Shown piece after piece: positions 22,426 to 34,256 of a stretch of 64,000 bases of DNA. A model generated the notes under the pieces. That model was not told the origin of the DNA and ran no database searches. It was given only the letters and a program-made list of their open reading frames with translations. The position numbers and the translations under genes were made by a program. Source of the stretch: Utricularia gibba (lineage: Eukaryota > Streptophyta > Magnoliopsida > Lamiales > Lentibulariaceae); the NCBI GenBank assembly GCA_002189035.1, contig CM007991.1:2852001-2916000 (forward strand), read 5' to 3'. The stretch's first letter is position 1; each line of letters opens with the position of its first letter.

Positions 22426-23950
22426 TTACAGAGTAGACTTGTCGAGATCATCGAAGTATGGATGCTCCAAAGCTTTCTTTGCTGAAATCCTCTTTGACGG
22501 TTCATACTGTAGCATTTCCTGAAATCCCAATCATTCACAGGGAATTCTGTTGGATAAGTAATTTATTTACATGCTAGTTATGTATACTGTCAGGAGTTTG
22601 AAAGACTGCTCACTGATAACAGGGTCAAGCCATTCTCATCAAGTCCAGGAACAGCTGATGAAAGTGGCTTTGCGCTCCATTGAGGGTACTCGTGCCAGTT
22701 CACTAACTTGCCAACTCCAGGCCAGATTTCTTCATTTGGAGTTCCCAGCAATCTGGTTACAAAGTATGATAATGAGTATAAGGAGCAATGAACTCGAGAA
22801 AATGAGTCGACACACCTGAAAATGTGAAGAAGCTGTTGCAGTTCGGAATCTCCTTGAAAAAGAGCTTGATTTGTCACCAGTTCAGCTGAGAGAGCAACAG
22901 AACAGTTCGGCTTAAGAGTCACTCCCCATACAGGAAGCACAAAGAAAACTACTAATACTTTTTTCTTACCAAATATACAACCAACAGACCACATGTCTAC
23001 AGCTGGAGAATAATGAGTAGCACCCAAGAGAACCTCAGGAGCTCGATACCACAGAGTAAGTATCTACAGATAGCAGAGCTCATCATCAGATACTGCTTGA
23101 GAATCATTATGTGAAGAAAAAAAGTGTGTACCTCATGAGTGTACTTCTTAATCGGTACAGTAAATGCTCGGGCCAATCCAAGATCCGCTATTTTGAGCAT
23201 CATTGCCTTCCGATCCATCAAAAGATTGTGAGGCTTAAGATCCCTAAACACCAAAAGGCTCATAAATCCAATCCTCGTTGACAAAAACTGACCAACGACC
23301 ATAAAAATGAGATTTCGTTTGTTACCTGTGCAAGACACCGTGTCCGTGGCAGAAGGCAACGCCTTGACAGAGCTGATACATTAAGCTCTGCAAATGACAA
23401 GAAAAAAAGGCATCTTTAACAACGTGCACTGAAAATAGATTTCTGCAGAAAATGTTTCAACAAGTCTATAACAAAAATTTTTGCCTTGACAATATCTGCA
23501 GGAATGGTTTTGCTAGCCTGACGGAAACTGCGGATGTACTTCTTGAGGTCGGTGTCCATGTACTCAAAAACCAAGTAGAGGACAGTTTTTCCCTCTTTAT
23601 TCTGGCTCTGTTTAACATCCAACAATCTGCATCACAGTTCAAAGCATAAACCTGATTCTTCTTCCCTAGGGTTTACCGAACCAAAGTCGGACAACAAATC
23701 ACACTCTCCGTCAAGCCGATCGAGTTTACCTAACAACGTGAGGGTCACGGGAGAGCATCCTGAGTAAAGACACCTCGCGAAGAGTAGTCGGCGGCACGCC
23801 TTCCTCGTCTTCATGAAGACGAGTCTTCTTCAGCGCAACGATTTTCCCAGTGGCCCGCTCCCTTGCCCTGTAAACTTTTCCGTACGTCCCTTCCCCTACT
23901 TTCTCAAGCTTCTCGAAGGCTTCCATAACGGATTTCGGCTTCGCCTCCAT
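22426..23950 (-). CDS. CDKB1: B1-type cyclin-dependent kinase (CDKB1)
   Basis: CDKB1 is the plant-specific mitotic CDK active from S to M phase, working with A2/B-type cyclins. Eight exons on the minus strand: 23730-23950, 23485-23626, 23326-23387, 23132-23243, 22970-23063, 22816-22885, 22614-22752, 22426-22518. They sum to 933 nt, exactly 310 aa plus stop, the family length. Diagnostic features: Gly loop [11 protein letters not shown], catalytic Lys in IVALKKTRL, the CDKB cyclin-binding signature PPTTLRE (at the PSTAIRE position), catalytic loop [22 protein letters not shown]-loop Thr in [23 protein letters not shown]-terminal [12 protein letters not shown]. The intron after exon 2 uses a GC donor (AAG|GCAAAA), required by the frame. 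No lesions. Confidence 0.95.
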
Positions 23951-24513
23951 TGATTTCGCGATACACTCAAAGCCTGTTCTGCGGCAAGAAATGAGACTAG
24001 GGCGGAGGAAATAGACAGACGGTGAGGGAATCGGATCACAACGGTCGCTCTTCCTTTTTCAAATTTCAAACTGCTTTGAAATTTAACGAACGTTGGAGGC
24101 TTGATGAGTCAGCCAGCCCCCACCCAGAGCAATATCGATCGCATTTATAAAAAAATTCACTTTATGTTCCCTTTTTAAGCTTATCGGTTCAGGATCGAAC
24201 CAGCTCGGTTCGGTTCAACCGGCCGATTCAACCGCCGCGCAGAGAACACACGATCATGCATGCAGTTTCCCGAAAAAAGGGCATGTCTACTTGGAACTAG
24301 TTATCACACTGGGCTACACTGACTTCAAAGTACAAAGAGGTACACAGTGAATCAAGAAAGGAACAAGCGCAGTTTCAGAAGGGCTCCCCCATCGGCACGT
24401 CCTGAAATCAATGAAGGAAAATGATCACTTGCTGCTTGGAACAGAAAGCAACGCAAATGGAGAAACAGGGGAGACCAGACATGCCTACCTAGGAGTATCG
24501 GGTTTGGTCCATT
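23951..24513. other. CDKB1 promoter and BRR2 3' flank
   Basis: CDKB1 is read leftwards from 23950, so its promoter lies here. Two TTTGAAATTT-type repeats near 24060-24085 resemble neither a clear TATA box nor a standard E2F site (TTTCCCGC), and I do not call a specific element. The right half is the 3' flank of BRR2. Confidence 0.45.
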
Positions 24514-27500
24514 CTACTCGCCGCCTTCATCCATGTCGGCAGCCTCCTTGACGTCCACACTGAAGGTGTACTCCTGGTCGCAGCCCAGATACGAATCACA
24601 CATGAAGTAGAGTGTGTAGGTTCTTTTTCCAGGCTCTGTGGGGGCGGTGAAGTCCAGTTTCAAGCTTGATTTCTTCTGCAGAGTGACTCTTTTGATTGCC
24701 AGAAGTTGGTTGGTTTTAGTGTCACCCACGACGAGCCACCATCCTTCTTCCTTTGGCTTGGGGTATCTAGGAGCGTCTACAGCTCCAACCTCGCTTCTTC
24801 CTTCGAGATCCCGTTCAAGATTCACTTGCACGCTGACGTCTCCTCCAGCAGTCACTTCATCGCTGTCCAGCACATCGTAGCTCAAATCAATGTTTGGAAA
24901 TCGGTTGCAGAAACGGGCGATGTCCATCAGCTCGGCATCTGACATCTGCAGGAGCTCTCGTCTTTCATCATCCTCCATCTCCACCAGATCAAAGATTGTC
25001 TCAATGCTTTTTCCTGGATTCTCTTGGCATCTCTTAGCCAATTCCTTTGTGAAGTGGGGAAGTTGCAGAAGCATCGAGTCGCGCTCCCACATTGCTTGAG
25101 TAACCATCTGACTTAGCTCCATTGCAAGGAGAGCAAGGCTGAGCCAGCCATTGCTTGAAATAACATCGACGATGGCTTGAAGAAGCCTGCTTGCATAAAT
25201 AAGCACCTGTCGCTGGTCAGAAGCAAGATTCTCACCAATTGTTTGTCGGGAGAAGTACGCTTGCAGCAAAGCATTGGCCTTCACATTTGGGTCTGTGTAC
25301 TTGGGGTTCTCAAAGGAGAAACGCTGATGATGAACTAGCCTCCGTATCAACTCCTCCTCACCCGGCCTAACGGAGAGCTGTTCATATTCTGAAGCTGATG
25401 CAAGAATTTCCAAAAGACCTTTCAGCTTCGTTTTAGAAGTCAAGGAAGAGCTAAACCGCTCAATCGTAGTGTAGCTGATATAATAATAAGAAGCAATCAT
25501 GCCAAGATTCAATGGAGATAATGCAAATCCATCCTCTGTGGCCACACATTTACTTGTTTCAAGATCACTTATGGTGCTTTCCACAAGCTCAGAGAGATGA
25601 TCAGACAGATGCCTGTGACTGACACCCTGAAGATTGTAATAGTTTGGATTCTGAGTGAGCCTTCTGTACATAAATGTCCAGGTCAGATAATCCACAGCAT
25701 CTTGCTTGTTCTTAACAACACCAACAACCACTTCAGCATTCAGATTATCATGCAAATAATGATGCAAATGACTTTCCACGGGGAAGGCTTCATACAGAAA
25801 CTTCTTGTAATATTCTTTACGAGGTGCATGGCAAAGAATCACACACTTCCCTGAGTTGTCTAGTAGAGGACGGCTAGCATGACCCATCATCTGCAATAAA
25901 TCAGTGACGGGATAATCAGTGTGTGCATTTTCACGACCATCATAGTACTGAGTCCCCATAACCACCACAAGATGAGCAGACAATGGGAGACCCCAGCACA
26001 TGGAGCTGATAATTACACAAACTTGAATCCATCCAGTTTCAAAGAGAGTCTTCACGATATCTTGATCTGTGCTGCTCAGACCCTCGTGCAGATAACCCAC
26101 ACCAAATACAAGTGTTTCTTTCAGCATAGGTTCCCGAATACTATCAACAAAATGCATCAACTCTTCCACTGGTCGCAGTAAGAACGGTCTTTTCCCAACA
26201 TCACTATTTGAATACGTCATCAAGTCCACAGCTGTGAGCCGCGCATGCTTTCTTGTAGGGACAAACACTATTGCTGGTTTATTATTCTTGGCATGCTGGA
26301 CAATTGCAGTGTAAGTCGGTTTTGTCATCGCTAGCATCCTAGCTTCAAAATTAGCAATATCAATACCTTGGATGTGAATTTCCAGAGGCACTGGCCTCAC
26401 ACCAGGAGGGAAATTAAAAAGACCATGAGAAGTTGCCCCTATCCATTCACCCAAATCCTTCGCATTTGCCAGGGAAGTTGACAATGCCACAATACGGATC
26501 TTATTCTCAAGCTGACTAGAGATGTACCTCATTCTAGAGACAATGATCTCCAATATAGGCCCACCCTGACCACCAAGCAGATGCAACTCGTCTATAATGA
26601 AAAGGGTAACCTGCTGAATTTGTTTCCGCTGTTTCCATCTACGAGATAAAGCATCCCATTTCTCAGGGGTGCTAATGATTATTTTACCTTTATCTAAAAG
26701 TTTCAAGTCTCTTGTTGTTTCTCCAGAGAGCTCAACAACTGTCAATCCAAGACCCTCTCCAAACTTTTTGCTCCAATCGTGAAATCTTTCACGAGCAAGG
26801 GATTCAATAGGAGCAATATAAACAGCACGCATCTTCCCAGCCTCTCTTTGATGGTTCCTAAGAATTGCAAACTCAGCACATATGGTCTTCCCACTACCTG
26901 TAGGAGCAGCAACCAAGACATTATCGTCGGAGTTATACAGGATGGTGAAAACTTGCGTCTGCACTGGATTGAAATGCTTGAATTGCTGATAAAGTGCTTC
27001 ATATGCTGGACTTCTCAAAGCTGTAACAGGGAGGGGTTGCAAATCAAGCAATTCTGTGGGAGGAGGGTACTTTTCAGGCAGAATTAGATGCCTGAAGGAA
27101 ACAGGAAGAACAGACTGTGCCCCAAGCCATCTATCAGACACTACATTAATGAAATATTGAGGGGGCAATGGCTCATATATCGGAACAGTGAAATTCAGAG
27201 TATGATCCTCCTCAATGTATTGCTTCTTCAACATGAAATATTCGTGATGAAGGATATATTCACCATCATTATCCTCTACAATAATCCAGAATGGCTCCAC
27301 ATATCCATGGACTTTGTCATCCCACTGAAAGTCAGGTGTGATAGTCAGTTCCACACTCAAGACAGAGCGAGTGATTGGCTGAACATGGGCGCTCAAGTTC
27401 AGCTTTGGAAACTGATGAATGAATTTGTGAAGCATTCGTCCAACCTTAGGAAGACGGATGAGTTCTCCAATCTCCTGGGATGAAAGATCATAATACCTTT

Positions 27501-30500
27501 CCCATGCAAGATCTTTCTTTTCTAATTTTGACAAAATTTCATTTGGTATGCCATGAAATTGGCGAAGGGGTGTCTGTACACTCCACATCCTTTTGCCAAT
27601 CATTTTGCACAACTTCAGCGCCTTTTCAGCCACTTGAGCCCATCCTCTTTTCAATGCAATCTCAAAAATTGCCCGCATCAAACGACCCGCACTCTGCAAA
27701 GCACATAAGGTATTAGAGGCTTGTGGAATTAAATGCAGCCATAAAAAAAAAAAGAAACCTGAAAGGGATTTCAACCTGGGTAATGAAAACCATATCCGAT
27801 GTCAATGACAATCCTTCAAGTTTCAACTGTGAGATGTAAGCTTGAAGTAACACATTAATTTTGGCACTAGGCTCTTCAAGGCTCTCTTTGATTGGTATGG
27901 GAACACGGTCTAAAAGCTTCGCTAACTCCATCTTCTCATCCTGTCTGATAGACACGTATTTGAACTCTTCACTCAGAGAGAACAAGCGACAAAGCTCAAT
28001 ATCACCCATGGTCGGCTTCAAATGTTCATTGTAAGTTGATATTGTACCATGAGTTATGTAATAGTAGCTGGCAATTCGACCCAAGTCTGTGACCTGGAAG
28101 TATCCACTCTTCCGGTCATACTTTACCAGGTTATTCTTATCCAATATCATAGCAGCAGTATGAACCTGAAAATGAAACAAAAAATGAAGTCGATCACAAA
28201 ACCATAGAATTTGAGGAAATATGAATGCAAAACATGAAAACAAGAAAAAAGAAGTATGGATCATTTGAATCGTAAAAGTCTACACATTATTACTGCTTAC
28301 CAAATCAGCTCTTCTCTCCAACAAAGTAGCATCTATTTTCAGAGAATCAGGTGTCAAACCATACAATATAGGATTCCGAACCATGCGTACAAAAAGATAC
28401 GTGTAACCAAGCCATGTGCATGCTTCTCTGGCATTCTGCACGGTACCCAGAACAATTTCAGCATTCATCTGATCAGCTAATTTGGAAATAAACTGACTTT
28501 CAATGGGAAGCTGCTGATTCATCAGGGACAAATAGTACTGCAATTCACTGTGCCCAGTTATAATTATTCCTTCCCCGTAAGTGTCATACTGAGGCCTCCC
28601 AGCACGACCAAGCATCTGCATGACATCCAATGGGCTTAACTCAGTCCACGCCCCTTTATCAGGATTATATATTTGTGTGCCCTTAATAATAACTGTGTGA
28701 GCTGGCAGATTCACACCCCAGGCGAGTGTGGCTGTGGAAACCAACACTTGGACATGTCCATCTGCAAAAAGCTCCTCAACAATTTGTCGGTCAGCTCTAA
28801 CCATGCCTGCATGATGAATCGCAAAACCATAGGGCAGCAAGTCCTTTAAATCACTGCTCTTCAACAGCTCTGTCTGACTCTGAAGAATTTCACGACTGGC
28901 ACTATCTTCCTTCAAAAACTTACCTAGAGTGTCATTAGCAAGTGCAGTATCACGAATTGCACGAGCCGTCTTAGTAGTTTCTTTCCTAGAGTGCACAAAA
29001 ATAAGCACCTGATGCTTTCCAGCAACACTTATCACCTTCTCATAGCACACATCATTCATCAACTGAAATCTCTGCAATGGTTTCTTCACAGTAATTCCCA
29101 CATATTGTTGAGCCAGAGGCACAGGTCTGTAACTGTTATCAAAATAGAAGAGACCCTTATCAAGCTTCACACGTAGAAATAAGGCCACATCTTCATAATT
29201 AGGAAGTGTCGCAGATAACCCGACAAGCCGGATGTTTTCCTGAGTGAATTCCACCTGCCGGACTGTTCTGGCAACAATACTTTCAAGAACAGGACCCCTG
29301 TTATCATGAAGAAGATGAATCTCATCAATGATAACAAGTTTTACAAGCTGTGTATAAGTGCGATCACCAGACTTTCTGGTAATGATGTCCCACTTCTCAG
29401 GTGTGGTCACTATGATCTGCGTTTCATCAATCTGCTGTCGGGTTAGTGATTGATCCCCACTAAGCTCCTTAACCTTAACACCATAACGATCAAGTCGATT
29501 AGAAAGGTTACCAACCACCTCAGCGACCAGTGCCTTCATAGGAGCAACGTATATGATTTTATACTTGTCATGATTAATAGTTCCATCATCATTCCGATGC
29601 AATGCAATCTGCTGAAGAATGGTGAGCATGGCAACATTTGTTTTTCCAGCCCCAGTAGGAGCGCATAGAAGTATATTTTCTGCACTGAATAGTGCAGTCT
29701 CATATACTCTACTCTGGATCCTGTTTAAGGTTGCCATTTTTTCAAACGCTGGTTGTGCCCAATCAGGCATTTCAGAGATCTTCTTGAGCTTTTCGTCAGC
29801 AGATAATGGCTTTGGTTTCAAAGCAGGCACATGGACTTCTTCATAACCCTTCTTATGGTTTCTATATGACCCTTCCGGGAGTTCACACTTCTTGTTTGCC
29901 ATCAACAGACCGCCTTGATGAAACGCAAGGTCATCAAAATCTAGAACCTGGCGTTGACCCTTCAACCACTCGCCATCAGCACCTCTGTCAACTAGCTCTC
30001 TGCGATCCCGTTCACCATCTCCACCAGTCTCATCCTTCAGTCGTCGAGCTTCTTCCCTAATGCTTTTTTCCAAGTTTTTTTGTCTCTCTTTAGCAGTTGC
30101 CCGAGTTGCATGCAGCTGCTCCAGAATTGAAGCATGATTAGCTCCCAGCCCAATCATCTCCTCTTCAATCTCCCTTCTCTTTTCTTGATCTTCAGCCCTA
30201 GCAAGTCGTGTACACCATACCACTTTCAACCTGTTCCTCATCAAAAATTTAATAAGGCTAAACTTCTCAAACTGCAGATGTACTAAAAGCTTAGTCTCCA
30301 CCTCACGATCATCTCCCTCAGCAAGAATTTTCAGAACCTCTTCAGCAAGCTTCTGGCTTTGCTGTGGGTCAATATTCTGTTCATAAGCCTGAGATATCTT
30401 TCTTTGAAGCCAGTATGCATCAATATCCTGCACATTCAAGGTCATTCCTTCATTAGTTTCTTGTTCCTCCCCATCATCATTGGCACCCCCCATCTGCATA

Positions 30501-31248
30501 GCCGAAGAACCTTCAATTACTTTTACATCATCATCATCCTCTTCATAGTCTGGTACCATATCCAAATCGCTCTCTTCTTCTTCCTCTTCATTCTCCTCAA
30601 ATTCAACTGCAACACCAACATCATCATCGAGACCATCTGCTCCATTGGCAGCATCTTCATCAACATCAGCACCCTCATGGTAATCAGTAATCAGTCTCCC
30701 AATGGAGACAAGCTGATCAAACGTGGTGCTGGATATGGGATTCAGTAGCTTTTCGATGTCTTTCTTTTTATCTGCATTTTTCAAGTTGTCATTCTTGAGT
30801 ACAGCCAGAATCTCGTCAGCAGCACCACTCACGATGTTGAGAGGCTGCCCTCCCAACTGTTGTTGAATTACACTAAGCATAGCTTCATATGCAGCTGCTG
30901 TTTCTTTTGTCTTCGGTTGATAGACTCCTTCGTCTGAGGAAGTAAGGACGCTCTCCTCTTGAAGACGCCTCCTTTTGCTCTTCGGTGGAGCAGCATCCAA
31001 TGAAACATCCCGCTCCTTTTTCTTCTTTGACTTACTGAGTTTCTCCTTCAACTCAGGAGGCTTATCCCGGTAGGCACGGTCCCCAAAAGATTTTGGGTCA
31101 ATCTTCCCCAGAGCGTTTCCGGTTCCCCAGTGGGTTCATGTGTATCACGAGGGCGTGAGTCGGTTGTAAGTACAAGACTCGAGTTTGCTCTATATTCGTA
31201 CTGCTTGAATCGGGCATGAGCTTCAGCACCACCGCCTGGATGAGCCAT
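24514..31248 (-). CDS. BRR2: BRR2-type U5 snRNP RNA helicase (DExH12), one-base frameshift near the N-terminus
   Basis: BRR2 unwinds the U4/U6 duplex during spliceosome activation. Three exons (minus strand): 28301-31248, 27776-28165, 24514-27693. The protein has the acidic/coiled N-terminal region, an active first cassette (helicase [39 protein letters not shown], then Sec63 unit) and a second, degenerate cassette ([25 protein letters not shown], Sec63 unit) ending in the [17 protein letters not shown] immunoglobulin-like fold. The first 48 codons ([20 protein letters not shown] onward to ETLWG) are followed by a shift. TGGGGAAGATT has four G where the conserved LWGKIDP/LWGRIDP reading needs five. 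With one G added, exon 1 is 2949 nt and the total 6519 nt, giving 2172 aa against about 2170 in Arabidopsis. The site lies near 31105. An assembly error is the simplest cause; start at 31248 matches the conserved N-terminus. Confidence 0.94.
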
Positions 31249-31873
31249 ATTACTCCAGGACAGAAACTACCAATCCCTGAACAACAACGACATATTTTAC
31301 GAAAGAGGCTACGAAACTCCAATCCCTGCTTCAAGCAACAAGAAACGAGCACACAAACAAAGCACGAGCTGGAATAGGCGAACTCACCAAAACTACAAGC
31401 CCTAAGCAAACCTCCAGGAATACGAAAGTCCACTTCAATCACTGCAAGAAACAAAAACAAAACCGCAGCGACTAAACCTCACAGCTATCGAAACACAAAC
31501 ACACAAACCCTCAAGAAACGGCGACGGAATCCATGAACCGCCTTACCTCCATGCCATGAAATGAGCAGACAAATTTCACCAAAAATTGCGGTTTCCTCCA
31601 ACTTGTATAGTTTCATCAATACATATTAATAAGCCCACACCGTTAAATACTAAAAAGCCCAAGCCCAAAATCACCGCTAACCATTTGGGCCTACACGATT
31701 CCCTATCGAGCTTCAAACAGCCCAATAAGAAGCAAGAAACCAGCCATTGGATTTTTAGTAAAATATATATATTACAAATAAATGCTCATTTTCAAAATAC
31801 AACACAGAAATAATATACTGTTTTTTTTTCTTTCTGGGTGATGATGTGAGTGATGGTAAGGTGCAGCAGTTGA
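31249..31873. promoter_or_regulatory. BRR2 promoter and 5' UTR; 3' flank of the DC1 gene
   Basis: TGGGCC at 31686-31691 and repeated GCCCA motifs around 31635-31670 lie about 400 bp upstream of the BRR2 ATG, again a housekeeping-type promoter. A 5' UTR intron is possible (donor and acceptor-like sites around 31250-31450) but not proven. The right 150 bp are the 3' flank of the DC1 gene. Confidence 0.45.
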
Positions 31874-32667
31874 TTAGTGTGATCTCCTTCCGTTGGTGAT
31901 GCATCTGCCTCTGACCATGTTATCAACAATGGCATCTCCCACGCCTTCTCCGATCCCCTCAACGAGTCCTCCGATGAACTCCACAATGACCTGGGACGCT
32001 ACTCGAGCTGCCGTGGCGAAGCCGCTGGGCTTCTCAGGAGTAGTAATGCCAGTAGCTTGGAGGCCATTGAAGAAGACCTTGGAACAGAGAGCATGGATTT
32101 GGTAATCACACGTTGTGCAATGATAAATTCTACCCCCTACTCTTTTCTTGTTGCACTGTCCACAGCTTGCTGGGAAATTCTGCATCAGTGGCTGCAACTT
32201 CAACGGATGAATGTGCGCAGGTAAGTTGATCTCGCTGGAGAGCAATGCACAGCAAGGGTGCATTTGGAAGTAGCATGCTCTGCATCTAAAGGTGAAGCCT
32301 TTTGCAGAACTGCCACAGATGTCGCATTTCGCGTGCGCAAGTCCTGCTGAAAATGTTTCGTTATTGGTTAATGACTAACATTAATGGTTGACATAAAGAA
32401 ACAGCAACCTGATTTGGCCTTTGACTGGAAAAGAAGTTGATGCTGGCTGTGTAGAGGATGATCCTTCAACAACTGAGGTGAATACGTGCAGAAGTCATGC
32501 AGCTGAAAATCACATTCTTGGCATACAAATCGGGGTCCAGCACCATACTCTTTGCAGCCGAAGCACATATAGAGTTCATTCAGAGTAGCATGTCTTAAGG
32601 GGTGGTTTGGGTGTGCGTGGTGCCGGATTTCGATCCCTTGCTCGGCAGATTGCACCGGGAACTCCAT
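31874..32667 (-). CDS. DC1 (C1-like zinc-finger) domain protein
   Basis: Two exons on the minus strand, 32409-32667 and 31874-32346, sum to 732 nt (243 aa plus stop). Start chosen at 32667 (MEFPVQSAEQ); an upstream in-frame ATG lacks family support. Three Cys/His-rich DC1 units are visible: HHAHPNHPLRH with CFGCKEYG...CQECDFQLHDFC, then CDICGSSAKGF...CRACYFQMHPCC, then CGQCNKKRVGGRIYHC with CDYQIHALC. The C-terminal 60 residues are Gly-rich (VEFIGGLVEGIGEGVGDAIV), a possible amphipathic or membrane-associating tail. DC1 proteins are plant-expanded, bind zinc and have been linked to stress and hormone responses; the ligand is unknown. Confidence 0.85.
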
Positions 32668-34256
32668 TTCCTGATGAGGTTTTTTTTTTTTCTGATGAAA
32701 GAAGTAAAATGTGAGGTGAGACTTCACCTTCTCCCTTCCACTCTTTTCTCTGAGCCGCAACTGATGGTGCTTATGCCTCTGGCATCTGGTTTTTTCCCCT
32801 TTAAAAAGATGGCTTCACTGTAGAAATAAATTCTCAGTGTTCCACAGGAAGAATCCCACTATATTAGCATCTTGTGTTGGAGGGCTAATTGTTCATTGCT
32901 GAGAAAAGTAAGCAACAGTAACACAAATTCAAACCTAAACCCACCAGCTGGAACTGGAAGTGATTCCTGTGTAAAGTCAACTGGAAAACTCACATGCTTC
33001 CAGGCTGTAGTTGTTCTCTTAAATGTTCCAAATCTCCTCAAAACTGCATCACACTCAATAAACTGAATTTGGCAGCAACCAAGAATAACAAATGTGTGTT
33101 TCCACTGAAAGGAAATGGGAGAGAGAAAAGGCCACATAGCACAAAGGATTGAGTTAGAAAAATGGAGTCTTTGTTGTAGGCTGCCAACATTAGATGCAGC
33201 GAAATAATGAAGTAGATGCAATCCCATAAAATGAAAATGAAGGTAGTTTAAACAAAAAAAGATCACATCTTGCATTTAAAGGCTGTAAGATTCTGCACCC
33301 CACCAGAGGCCCAAACTCCGGTTGTTTGAATACTATTCGTTGACAAGGATGATGTCTTTTAAGTGGAAAAAACAAAAGGGGAACATACTAAAGAAGCCAA
33401 ATGAAACTAGGGTGGGGGACCATATCACTGTTGACCATCGCAGGGTTTTTGTTGCGTGTTAATCGACGGCTGGGATGATCAGATCACGTCTAGTGTTAAT
33501 CGAGGGTGGTCATGTCAATGGATGCTTGGTCACCAGTTCTGTATATTTTGGTAGTTTACTCGGAAGGACAGCCATCGGAGCTGTGTGAAGAAAGGGCGCA
33601 CAAGTTTATTCAGAGGTAAGTACAGGCTTGGTTTAGTTTGATTTCTGGAACAACAGGAAAAGTTTTTTGCTATATGGGTCCTTAGGTTCATCTCTTCCTA
33701 CTGCCCCTTGATTTTCTTGGTTATGTCTCCCGCAGATATCGAAGTTGTGTCTCTGCCTTTTGGAGCCTGTTTGTTCTTTTTTTCAAGACTTCAGGAAGTT
33801 TCGCTTTTTGTGATATGAAGAGTTGAACTTGTATTTCTGGGTGTGAAATCCCTGAGCCAGATTCCGAATTATAACCCATTCGGAGATGGAATGCAGTGGG
33901 TGTTAAAGGTATGCACTACTTGGTTTCTGTTCCAAGTCTTTGTATTATGTCTTATTCTGAATGATATGGGGTGATTCTGTTGAGTTTTTCGACCCAGAAT
34001 CTTATCCACTAGGGGCAGCCTAATATCACGTATAGAAATAGCTTGTCCCTCCAGGAACACTCGGTATAGTTCGACATAAATGAATTGAGTTGTGGTATTT
34101 TTGCTCATTTGGCTCAAAGAACAGCTTGTTGTTTCGTTTTTCGCCTTTTCTTCCGTTACTGTTTTGACACAAAAATAGAGATGAATTCCCTGTGGCATTA
34201 TATTTTGATTGCTATGGGGTGGAATGAATCTTTATACTTCTTTTAATGTTTGCAAG
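32668..34256. other. Divergent region between the DC1 and SBP genes
   Basis: No credible protein-coding gene on either strand. Minus-strand open frames at 32859-33275 and 33869-34198 have low-complexity, hydrophobic translations without family features. The part from about 33480 may contain the SBP-gene promoter and a 5' UTR with an intron (a donor-like CAGAG|GTAAGT at about 33614). Confidence 0.45.

Noticed and set aside
24514-27693. Degenerate motifs (DELH, MGHASRP) in the second BRR2 helicase cassette taken as damage
   Set aside because: The second cassette of BRR2 is naturally inactive across eukaryotes, and a His at this place is found in other BRR2 proteins; this is normal.
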